Source of the DNA: Stenogyne calaminthoides
Taxonomy: Eukaryota; Streptophyta; Magnoliopsida; Lamiales; Lamiaceae
Assembly: GCA_037126765.1 (NCBI GenBank)
Contig: JBBCBC010000022.1
Coordinates: 23,403,758 to 23,467,757, forward strand
Reading direction: 5' to 3'
DNA length: 64,000 nt
The notes under the pieces are model-generated. The model was not told the DNA's origin. It worked only from the letters and a program-made list of their open reading frames with translations, and ran no database searches. The translations under genes were made by a program, and so were the position numbers. Shown piece by piece: positions 39,399 through 48,441 of this stretch; position 1 is the stretch's first letter, and each line of letters starts with the position of its first letter.

Positions 39399-40361
39399 CA
39401 AACATCAATGGAAGCCGAGATGGGTTCAATGGATCACAACAAGGTGTGGGAGCTAGTCGAACCACTTGATGGGGTAAAACCCATCGGATGCAATTGGGTA
39501 TACAAGAGTAAAAGGAGACCGGACGGAAGGGTTGAAACCTTCAAAGCAAGACTTGTGGCGAAAGGGTACACTCAGAAAGAAGGGATCGATTATGAGGAAA
39601 CCTTTTCGCTCGTAGCCATGCTCAAGTCCATCCACATTCTCTTGTCGATTGCTGCGCATCTAGATTTTGATATCTGGCAAATGAACGTCAAGACAGCTTT
39701 CCTTAATGGAAATCTTGATGAAGTAATCTATATGCAACAACCCAAAGGCTTCATTGAAAAAGGCCAAGAGCATCTGGTTTGCAAGCTCAAGAAGTCTATT
39801 TATGGACTGAAGCAAGCATCCCGAGCTTGGAATCAGTGTTTTGATCAAGTTATAAAATACTACGGATTAGATCAAAATGAATTTGAAAGTTGTGTCTATA
39901 AAAAGCGTGACAGAACTACATTAGTATTTTTGGTACTATACGTGGACGACATTCTGCTCATCGGAAACGATGTAAAGGTGTTATCAGACGTAAGGGCATG
40001 GCTGTCAATACAGTTCGATATGAAGGACTTAGGGGAAGCCGGTCACATCCTAGGGATCAAGATCACTCAAGATCGCAGGAAGAGAATGATCGGGCTTTCA
40101 CAAGCCTCATACATAGATACTATTTTGAAGCGCTTCAGCATGCAGGATTCCAAGAAAGGCTTTGTGCCCTACAGACACGGAATCCATCTATCCAAAGAGA
40201 TGTGTCCCAAGACACAGAAAGAGATAGATGACATGAAGGGCATCCCTTATGCTTCGGCTGTGGGAAGCCTCATGTATGCAATGCTGTGTACGAGACTGGA
40301 TATCTGCTTTGCCGTAGGCATGGTGACAAGATATCAAAGTAACCCTGGGAAAGAGCATTAG
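39399..40361 (+). CDS. Copia C3 plus reverse transcriptase (inactive)
   Basis: A long open frame; counting from the first ATG at 39408, it has 317 codons. It holds the Copia RT: GCNWVYKSKRRPDG, YTQKEGIDYEETF, the finger/palm motif near residues 90-101, YGLKQASRAWNQCFDQ, and the YVDD box at residues 178-181, then KDLGEAGHILGIKI and GSLMYAMLCTRLDICFA. The first catalytic Asp of motif A is changed: WQMNVKTAFLNG has Asn at residue 93 where C3 minus and C2 have Asp. The frame stops at a TAG in place of the Trp of EHW. Asn in motif A together with the stop makes it inactive. In family members RT copies element RNA into DNA within the particle. Confidence 0.8.
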   Translation, partial: QTSMEAEMGSMDHNKVWELVEPLDGVKPIGCNWVYKSKRRPDGRVETFKARLVAKGYTQKEGIDYEETFSLVAMLKSIHILLSIAAHLDFDIWQMNVKTAFLNGNLDEVIYMQQPKGFIEKGQEHLVCKLKKSIYGLKQASRAWNQCFDQVIKYYGLDQNEFESCVYKKRDRTTLVFLVLYVDDILLIGNDVKVLSDVRAWLSIQFDMKDLGEAGHILGIKITQDRRKRMIGLSQASYIDTILKRFSMQDSKKGFVPYRHGIHLSKEMCPKTQKEIDDMKGIPYASAVGSLMYAMLCTRLDICFAVGMVTRYQSNPGKEH

Positions 40362-40925
40362 ACTTTAGTAAAAAACATTCTGAAGTACCTGAAAAGGACA
40401 CAGGACAGAATGTTGGTTTACAAGTTAGACAGTCTAATCCCCATCGGTTACACGGACTCGGATTTCAAATCAGACATTGACTCCAGAAAGTCTACCTCGG
40501 GTAGTGTGTTCTACATGGGGGGATGAGCCATGACATGGAGAAGCGTAAAGCAGAAATGCATCGCTGATTCTACCATGGAAGCTAAGTATGTCGCTTCTTG
40601 TGAGGCAGCGAAGGAAGCGGTTTGGCTCAAGAACTTCCTGGTGGACTTGGACGTCGTCCCGGATTTGCCCAGCATGATCACGGTCTACTGTGATAACGTC
40701 GGAGCAGTTACAAATTCAAGGGAACCGAGAGCACACAAGGCCAGCAAACACATTGAAAGAAAATACCATCTCATACGAGAAATTGTTAAGAGATGAGACA
40801 TTGAGGTGGCTAAGATTGCATCGGAAGACAACCTAGTAGATCCATTCACAAAGGGTCTGCCTCAGAGTACATTCAAGAGACATGTGGAAGGAATGGGTGT
40901 CAAGGACGTTGCCAATCTGCTTTGA
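40362..40925 (+). pseudogene. Copia C3 plus RNase H with in-frame stops
   Basis: Continues the RT frame without frameshift but with stops at 40359-40361 (TAG for Trp), 40524-40526 (TGA where Gly is expected, GG*AMTWRS) and near 40794 (TGA for Gly in VKR*DIEVA). Recognisable RNase H text includes YTDSDF, STMEAKYVASCEAAKEAVWL and VYCDNVGAV, which contain the acidic active-site residues, then KHIERKYHLIREIV and DPFTKGLPQSTFKRHVEGMG at the usual Copia pol end. RNase H removes RNA from the hybrid during reverse transcription. Point stops rather than frameshifts suggest relatively recent inactivation. Confidence 0.85.
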
Positions 40926-41037
40926 GTATAAGTGGGAGAAATATTATTAGGTTCGTGTAGGGTGACATTAGATGTCACATAGAACACGAGACATGTTGTA
41001 GTATACTTAAAAGCAGTCTTTGAGTATAAGTGGGAGA
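40921..41037 (+). promoter_or_regulatory. Duplicated polypurine-tract region, C3 plus
   Basis: TTTGAGTATAAGTGGGAGA occurs at 40921-40939 and again at 41019-41037. The second abuts the LTR. The TGA inside the first copy is the pol stop codon. The GTGACATTAGATGTCAC inverted repeat lies between them. Confidence 0.8.
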
Positions 41038-41038
41038 T

Positions 41039-42728
41039 TGTTGGGGTTATACTGAAAAGTATGTTTTTACTTTGTATAACCAAACTGAAGTTTCTTATTT
41101 ATTTACTGAAATAAATCATTTAATCACCGTTGCATTAAATATGAATGAATGTTATATATGTTTATTGCAAACCCATTCAATAAGACAGTATGTATTACGT
41201 TGTAGTTAATTTGGTGATACCCGATCACTAAAGATCAAATTAACAGCCCTCGTAATTAAGTACAAATTCACAACTCATATGGAAATGAACGAACCATCAT
41301 GAACGGTTGAAGTGTGAGACCCAGTTGACTTGTCTTGACCAGGGATCACACTTTAAGATTTAAGCTGTTGAATGAGGACCTACAGGAGGACAAATTCTTT
41401 GGTACTGTATACAAGAATTAGACCTCAGTGGTGCATTATTTCTTAATATCCGTCCCTTAAATAGGATAGTGTGAAATTAATAACTATTGCTTTGATTTAT
41501 GATGGGAAGAGAGTCAATGCGATTCGATACCTTATGTATTGTGCAATATTATTAATTACATGACGATTGCTGACATTTAAAACGGAGAATCGCGTGCAAG
41601 TACGTCCTGCTTAATTTGTCCCCTTGGTGGGCTCATATCCTTTATCATACCAAATCTTGCAAATGGAAATTTATTTCCGGTATGGATAATAATGTTGAGC
41701 TGTCTTTTTTACTCCAAGGACAAAGATGTTAATTAATATAAAGCTTGTTCAGTGGCTTAATTAATTAATGGACTAATATAATCTTAAACGAGGGAAATAA
41801 TGACCAGGAACCATATTATATGTGAAATCGTAATATGAGTTAAGATGGATAGTTCAATATTAATTTTATAGTGGAGTAAATTAATATTAATGGACTTGAA
41901 TAATATTTGGCCCAAAATATTAAAGTTTCATAGTCCATTGGAGGTCCAATCTTAATTCTCCTAAAGGCCTCCCAAATAGCCCAAAATAAAGTCCAATTAA
42001 TGAGAGAGAGAAGAAAATATTCTTGCTATATTTTCAAGAGATATTTTCGAAAATTTGTGGCCAAAAAGGAAAAAAAGATTGTCTTGATTTTCTTTTAGAT
42101 ATTTTATGAAAAGAGATAATTATTGTAGGAATACATAATTATCCCATAAATTCAAGAAGTCAAATCTTGACTCCTTTAGGCTTGTAATTTTCAAAAATTT
42201 TGAGGTAGAAGAGGGGAAGAGATTTTTATGGAAAATTTAATTAAGGAGAAAAGAATATAGGAGATATATTCAAGATTTCTTGGAGATCAAGAAAAGATTT
42301 TCTTCCTTATTTTCTTGACCTAAAATTTCGAACCCCTCCTACCTATTTATAGGGGATGAGCTCTTCATTCCCAAGTGCAATTCCATATGTTGGAAATATT
42401 AGAAATCCACAAAGGTGGTAGCAAAATATTTAATTTCTCTCCCATTAAAATCGTTCGTTGAAATCTTCCCACCGGATAGCGTTCGTGGACGTACCCGTTG
42501 GAGAGACAGTCTGAGATTTCCGCATGCTAGGACTCTGAGATTTCCGTTTACGTAAACTCCTAGAATTTCCGCATGCTAGGACTCTTTACGTGAATTTTAT
42601 TTGCATGTCGTTGTTGGCGTAAATTATTATTTGAATTCACTTAGGTAAATTCATGCTAGTAATAATTGTAATTTAAATTTGTGTTTATGAGGTCATCCCG
42701 ATAGATCCTGGCAAATGTCATCCCAACA
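41039..42728 (+). repeat. 3' LTR of Copia C3 plus
   Basis: About 1.69 kb, TGTTGGGGTTATACTG to CATCCCAACA, with TATA-like CTATTTATAGGGG near 42346. A small tandem duplication, containing GACTCTGAGATTTCCG and CATGCTAGGACTCT units, lies at 42510-42590 and is not seen in the sister LTRs. Directly followed by Sirevirus integrase sequence. Confidence 0.88.
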
Positions 42729-44172
42729 TATACCCTTATCTGACTTGGCATCGAAGGTTCTCAACTGACTCTTCCCATTGTTGTGTATGAAGCACTTGCA
42801 CCCGAACACATGAAAGTAGGAAACACGAGGTTTTCTGCCCTTCCACAGTTCATAGGGTGTTTTAAAGTGAATCTTAGTCAGAGAACATCATTTTTTATGT
42901 GACAAGCGTTATTGATAAACTTTCCCCAAAAACGGCTTTGTGTTGCATGCTCGGCCTAACATGGTGCGTCTGAACTTCTTTAAGTGTTCCGTTTCTTCTT
43001 TCTGCTACGCCATTTTGTTGTGGTGTTCTTGCAGCTGATGTCTCATGCTGTATACCAAACTCAGAGCAAAAGTCAGATATAAATTGGTTCAAGAATTACG
43101 TACCTTTATCCGATCCGATTTTCACTATCTTTGAGACCACTTCTCATTCTCAATCTTCTTGAGAAGTTCGAGCTAACTTTGTCATAGTTTCACTCTTCTT
43201 ATACAAGAATACAACCCGGTGAACTTAGAATAATCATCTCGACCACGAGTGTATTTGTGTCCACTTTGAAACTAAGAGGCGTGAATCGGTCCAAATAGAT
43301 CCATATGGAGCGATTGCGATTATCTGGCGGATGGAGGAGAAGGTATCCCTTTGAATGAAGCTTTTACTTGTTTTCCCTTCTGACATGCGACACATGTCTA
43401 ATCCTTAGAAAATACTTCATTCGGGAGACCTTCAACCAAGGACATCCTTGCTATCTTGTAAAGAGTTTTGAAGTTCAAATGACTCATTCTCTTGTGCCAG
43501 AGCCAGCTGGAGCTCTTTGAACTCTTAACAATCAAGCATGCATTTCTTGGACAACTGTCCCAATCTGCTGTATAAATCGTTCCTTTTCTGGACCCAGTTA
43601 GCAAGATCTGTTGAGTCACTCGATTTCTGATTGTGCATTGATCTGATGAGAACTCAACACTAAATCCGTTGTCGCAGAACTATTATTACAGATAACAGGT
43701 TGTGCCTTAAGCCGTCAACGTATGAAACACCTGTAACCTGTACATCATCGTTCACTAAGGTTCCAACTCCTCTGGTAAAACCAAAGTTGTCGTCCCCAAA
43801 GAGAACTCATGGGCCTGGTTTCTCAATGTAGTTGCTGAGGAGATGTTGACTTCCAGTCATGTGTCTTGAACATCCACTATCTATGTACTAGATAGTTGCT
43901 TGTACACCTCCTTTATTAGCCAGTCCCACTCGAGCCTGCGAGCAAATCAGATTTTAGGTACCACAGTAGAATCGGGTCCTGGGGGGTTAGAAGTACCTTT
44001 CGGGATCCAAACAAATCTAGCCCTTTGTTGATTTGTCTCCCATAAACATCTACATACTCCTACGTCTCTTCATATGCAATCTGGTTAGTATGAGTATTAG
44101 TGTGAACCTTGGACAAATCAGAAGACTTGGGATTTTTCATTGAAACTTGACACGTGTTTTACAACACACTAA
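42729..44172 (-). pseudogene. Sirevirus-like Copia: protease to integrase
   Basis: Read from right to left, with frame changes. A protease-like region lies at about 43800-43900. Near 43600 is TQQILLTGSRKGTIYTADWD, then the pre-integrase zinc region LWHKRMSHLNFKTLYKIARM with CVACQKGK. The catalytic core runs from about 43330 (DLFGPI) to 43000, with FGIQHETSAARTPQQNGVAE. The post-core TPYELWKGRKPRVSYFHVFG and CFIHNNG reach the edge at 42729. Integrase inserts the DNA copy into the host genome. Frameshifts and the insertion of other elements at both sides have inactivated it. Its RT continues at 28330 after the inverted Copia pair. Confidence 0.8.
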
Positions 44173-45930
44173 CCTCTCAAGTATAAGAGGGTCGTTTCGT
44201 GCCCGGTTAAATATCGATCCACGGGACTAGGATGGTGATTATAGCCCAATTGCTATGTGTTCTCACATGATTATAGTGTGAAACGATTTGAAAACTTAAA
44301 ACAAGCAATATCCAACAATCAAACAAAGATAAACAATAAACGAGCAAACTAAGAGAAAGCAATTAAATAGCAAACGAGTTTGTTCACTAGCGAGAGAAGA
44401 TGTGCTCGGGTGTTTTTCCTTGTGAGACGATTATCAAAAGATCAATTATGGTGTTTACCTCTATTTTCGGTTATTCCATAAGGGCGATCACTAAACATAT
44501 ACCATTCTCGTACTTGGTAAGCCTAGGGTACGATATCGGTTGAAATCCTAGGATCGAGAGGTGAATCTCCCTTTGCTAACCCGGGTAATTGTACGGATAT
44601 GGTCCTCTAATTAGCTAACTACTCCGTCACCGTGTGTTCCCACTTGTAGACTAAGGTTGATGCTCCTATGCGCTCTTCACCACCCACTCAAAGTTTTAAC
44701 TCAAGAAGATAATATAGATTAGGGGGGTTCTAAAGTATCTACCAAACTCTCGTTGCGATAGGACTTAATCGACTCCAATTCGGATGAATTAAACCAATAC
44801 ACATGTGCCTAAACCCGTCTACCCAACTCTCGTTGAAATAAACTAGCAAAAACACACAAGCTAATAGCAAAACCACCAAAATAGAACAAGTAAATTCCCC
44901 TAATCTAAAGGAACATCATCAATAGAGATAAACATCCATCATCAAGCAATTTAAACAATCATCACCACAATTCCAAACACTCAAACACTAATAACCTTAG
45001 TCAATCATAATTCTAATCAAACTCATAAACAATAAAAAAAACATAAACCCATAAACATAACCATTAAAACAAAGAAAGCAAATAAAAGAGATAGAAATAA
45101 CCTAATAAAGTAATTTTCACTTGAATCTTCAAATAGCTCTTGAAATTCAAAGAAATCTACCCTAGAAAACAATAAAATTCTCTAATGGAGTGTTGGTGTG
45201 TGTGGAGAAGAAGAACTTCTAAAACCCTATCTAAAAGACTAAAACCCTCTTCTATTCTAAAACTTTCTTTTCCTCTCTGCTGCCTCTGGATGTCGAATCA
45301 GAATTGCCACTACCTTCTCTTCATTTTCTAATAAAACCGCTCATCTTTGTCGCTCCACACGACTTCTTTGACAAAGTGTCAATTAATAGATGTGGGCCCC
45401 AGCTCTTTAGTCAAGTGTTGCGGCTGACAATTTCCAATTCGACTTGCTGCTTCCTTTTTGCCAATATGCTGTAATTCAAGGCAAAACTAATGCTGCCTTT
45501 TTCTCCCTTTAAAAATGATTTCAAACGGCATTCTTTTGCAAATTGGGCCGTGAGATGGGTAATTGGGCCTCCAAAAAAGTGTTGCAAATGGGCCTTTTTT
45601 AATTTTCGCGAGCAAGCCAAGTGACGTCGAGCACAATTTTATTTCGTCCATAACTTTAGCTTCCGACATCGGATTGAGTTGATTATTTTTTCGTTGCGAC
45701 CGTATTTTTGAGAAGTTTTATGTGATCCAATCCTTTTCTCAAATCTCTTTCTAGATCAAAACAGTTTTTTTAATCAATTTCAACTCGTTTTTCACCCGTT
45801 TCCTACAAAACAAGTGAACACACAACCTTTCTCCACATTAAGGTCCAATTAAGTGAAATTAGTGCAAGATAAGCACGAAATGCTATTAAATTGAGCACTA
45901 AAATCACATAAATACAAGCAATTACGACAC
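44173..45930. mobile_element. Noncoding insertion of unknown class in the Sirevirus
   Basis: About 1.76 kb separating Sirevirus gag from protease. It has no Copia coding motif and different composition: AT-rich, with an A-rich stretch at 44880-45100. CTAA occurs at both borders (44169-44172 and 45931-45934) and may be a short target duplication. I see no terminal inverted repeat. The minus-strand text near the left end (a broken AACGACCCTCTTATACTTG, then GATCGATATTTAACC-like sequence) resembles dispersed noncoding repeats that are common in plants, possibly a solo LTR. Class unproven. Confidence 0.5.
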
Positions 45931-47513
45931 CTAATCAGGGGCTCAGGTTCAGCAGCCCTAGGTTTCTGATTGTAAGGGTAGATACGACTGCTACCATTAA
46001 AAGATTCATATCTTTTTGGCATAGATGGTCTTAGCAGTTTACCCTTAGCTTCCTTGTTAGGCAACTTGGATTGAGTTGACTTCAGCTGGTACTGTCCTTT
46101 ACGAGATGGTCCAGACTGAGGCCTACTCTGCTGATTTGGCTGAGGTCTCTTCAGAAGAACAAGATTCTTCTGTTGATTCCTCGGCTGGTCTCTGATCAGT
46201 TGGAGTCCATTTCTGTTCCCTTTCTGATCCGGCACTTGTCTTGCCTGGTCAGCTGATCCTTTTCCCTTATCTGATACAGATTTGGTTTTTCGTGTATCTT
46301 GATCAAAAACTCGTTTGGTTACACTTTTCTGATGTGAACCAGACGGGGCTTTTGAGGATCCAGAAGAGTTCTCATACCCAATTCCCTTCTTATCAATTGA
46401 CGTACGAAAATAGTTGTTCAGATCTTGAACTGTCTTAGAAGATTTCGTGAAAACCTCTATTTTCGTACGCAAATTATCCTCGGAAGTTTTCAGATTCTCA
46501 TGCAATTGGAAGAGTTCATCAAACTTAGCCTGGAGGATTTTGAGTTCTCCAGCTTGTCGTTCATTGAGAGCCAACTGTTCCTTAATCAGCTTTTCCCGAT
46601 CAGTAGCACTGACTTTTAGAAACTTCAGTTCTTTAGTCATCTTCTGAACAGTTTCAGCTGATCTTAGTTCAACTACTTTACTAGCCTCAATATCCTTGAC
46701 AAGCCGAATATTCTCAGCCCTTAGGTTATCGTTCTCAACTTCCACTTGTGTATAAGTATCTATTGCATTAGAGAGATCATGAAGCAATTGGTCATTGTAG
46801 ACCTGCAGGTTAACCTCTCCAGCAGATGTGCTAAGCACAACAGGTGTAGAACAAGAAACCACATAAGGTTTAGAGATTACCTCAGACTGGTCAGCTTCTC
46901 TGGGCATCAGACATATGTCATCATCAGATGAAAAGTTCATATCATCGACATCATCAGCAGTGGTACAGAAATCTTCAACAAATGAGTAGCCTGAGTCATC
47001 TGAAGGCAGATAGGAATCATCAATGCCAGATGTGTCGGCAACCATTGCTTTTCTGTCTCGGAACCTTTGTTCTCTTCTGTTCCGTTTTTTCTCTCTCTCC
47101 TTGGGAGTCAGGTCGGGGCAATCAGCACTGTAGTGACCTGGTTTCTGACAGTTGTAACAAACCCTTGAATCTCTAGAATTTCCTCTGTTAGGTGAATCAT
47201 TTCTTCGGTATGATCTATCAGGAGACTTTCCACCTTGTCTGTAATCAGAACCTCTCTTATATGATCTCTCATCTCGTCTGTTCTCTCTGCGATCTTCTCT
47301 ACGATCATCTTTCCTTTCATCTCTGTGATCATATTTTCGGTCATCTCTTCTGTTATCCCTATCATCTGAAGAACGATACCTCTCTTGTGATCTGTCAGAA
47401 GATCTTCGATCTCTTCCTCTGCTTCGTCGATAGTCGTCATAAAACTTTCTGTACTTGCCCATCTGAACATTTGTTCGTTCAAGTTTTCTCGTTAGAAACG
47501 CAATATGTTCGGC
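45931..47513 (-). CDS. Sirevirus-like Gag, nucleocapsid and coiled-coil part
   Basis: Open for over 500 codons; the first Met in this part lies at 47460-47462. In order: an extremely Arg/Asp-rich tract (residues 10-100 from that Met), a zinc knuckle CYNCQKPGHYSADC (residues 102-115, CX2CX4HX4C), an acidic stretch (DDSGYSFVED, SSDDDICLMPRE), a long predicted coiled coil of Leu/Lys/Glu (about residues 225-345), and a basic Gln/Lys/Pro-rich end. Sireviruses are known for long gags of this plan. The frame is continuous with the upstream part (47517-48305) except for one TAG. The native text ends near 45935; the last residues of the open frame, about 28 codons down to 45849, come from the noncoding insertion. 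Gag binds element RNA and forms the particle. Confidence 0.8.
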
Positions 47514-48305
47514 CTAGCTGATGATGTTTCCAACTGGTTCAAACATTCGTGAACTGCTACTGGTTGTCTGGAATGCAACATATTTAGCTGAGTTTGCAGC
47601 AGCTTCAGTAGGGACATCATCTGATCCTTGTCCTCTCTCAATCAGGTTGAACTCATGGGCTTTCAAACTGAAGATTAGATCATTTGGCTTCATGGTAGCA
47701 ATATCTTGACAATCCTTAATCACGGTCACCTTGGTATCCCATTTCTTAGTCAACGATCTGAGAATCTTGTAGTTGATATCCTTGTTTGACATTACTCGTC
47801 CTAGATCACGAAGTCGGTTGACTCCTCGTGTGATCCTTCCATCAAATTGATCAACTGTTTCATTCGGTAGCATCTTGAGTTTCTCAAATACAACTAGCTC
47901 AGCTTGCAGTCTGCTGTCCTTGATCTGTTCATTTCCTCTGCAGATTTCAGTAAGCGTATCCCAAACTTCCTTAGCTGTCTTCAGGTACTCCACTTTCTCT
48001 CGTGTAGTAGCATCCATAGTTTTCATGATGAGATGTCTTGCAAAAGTATCCAGATTAGACAATTTTCTCTCATCTGCATCCATCAGAGAGGGACTCTTTC
48101 TGATTCTTGCTCCAACTGGTTGAGTAGGATCTCGTCCTGCTTCAGCTGGGTTATAGTGATAGATGATAATCGGTCCTATCTCAAGAATCTCATCCATTCT
48201 GTTGTTAATCACTCCCAGATGGTCTCTCATGTCGATGGACCAATCTGCATACTCATCAACAGAAAACATGGGTAGATTATGATGCATACCCGAAGTGTTA
48301 TCCAT
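47514..48305 (-). CDS. Sirevirus-like Gag, N-terminal domain
   Basis: A 263-codon frame starting MDNTSGMHHNLPMFSVDEYA 123 bases after the primer site. It carries the UBN2-type Copia gag domain: YADWSIDMRDHL, DTFARHLIMKTMDATTREKV, AKEVWDTLTEICRGNEQIKD, ETVDQFDGRI and KILRSLTKKWDTKVTVIKD. It ends at TAG 47514-47516. The same frame continues without a break into AEHIAFLTRKLERTNVQ and the nucleocapsid part, so this was one Gag of roughly 790 residues before the insertion, divided by one stop. Good codon structure over 2.4 kb contrasts with the heavy decay of its pol, which suggests that gag was inactivated late or is better sequenced. Confidence 0.85.
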   Translation of the reverse strand: MDNTSGMHHNLPMFSVDEYADWSIDMRDHLGVINNRMDEILEIGPIIIYHYNPAEAGRDPTQPVGARIRKSPSLMDADERKLSNLDTFARHLIMKTMDATTREKVEYLKTAKEVWDTLTEICRGNEQIKDSRLQAELVVFEKLKMLPNETVDQFDGRITRGVNRLRDLGRVMSNKDINYKILRSLTKKWDTKVTVIKDCQDIATMKPNDLIFSLKAHEFNLIERGQGSDDVPTEAAANSAKYVAFQTTSSSSRMFEPVGNIIS

Positions 48306-48427
48306 GCTTGTAGTGATTTTGAAAAATATGAGTCTTAAAAACGGTTTTCAAAGATCAGTTCAAGTGACCACAAATGTTCTTCCTCAAGAACCAATGATAT
48401 TCAAAGCCAGTGGTCGAAAGAACCACT

Positions 48428-48439
48428 GCTCTGATACCA
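48428..48439 (-). promoter_or_regulatory. Primer-binding site of the Sirevirus-like element
   Basis: Minus strand TGGTATCAGAGC, perfect initiator tRNA-Met primer site, two bases after the 5' LTR. Confidence 0.9.
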
Positions 48440-48441
48440 CT

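Larger units (their letters stand above)
28331..42728. mobile_element. Inverted pair of Copia elements (C3 minus, C3 plus)
   Basis: In order: plus LTR lacking its end (28331-29676), complete minus LTR (29677-31384), minus internal region (31385-36727), minus LTR fragment (36728-37095), plus internal region without primer site (37096-41038), complete plus LTR (41039-42728). The outermost LTRs are both in plus orientation, so the simplest model is a plus-strand element that received a minus-strand sister in its 5' LTR, followed by deletion across the centre. A collapsed or misjoined assembly of inverted repeats is the alternative. The two internal regions make a large imperfect palindrome. Confidence 0.75.
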
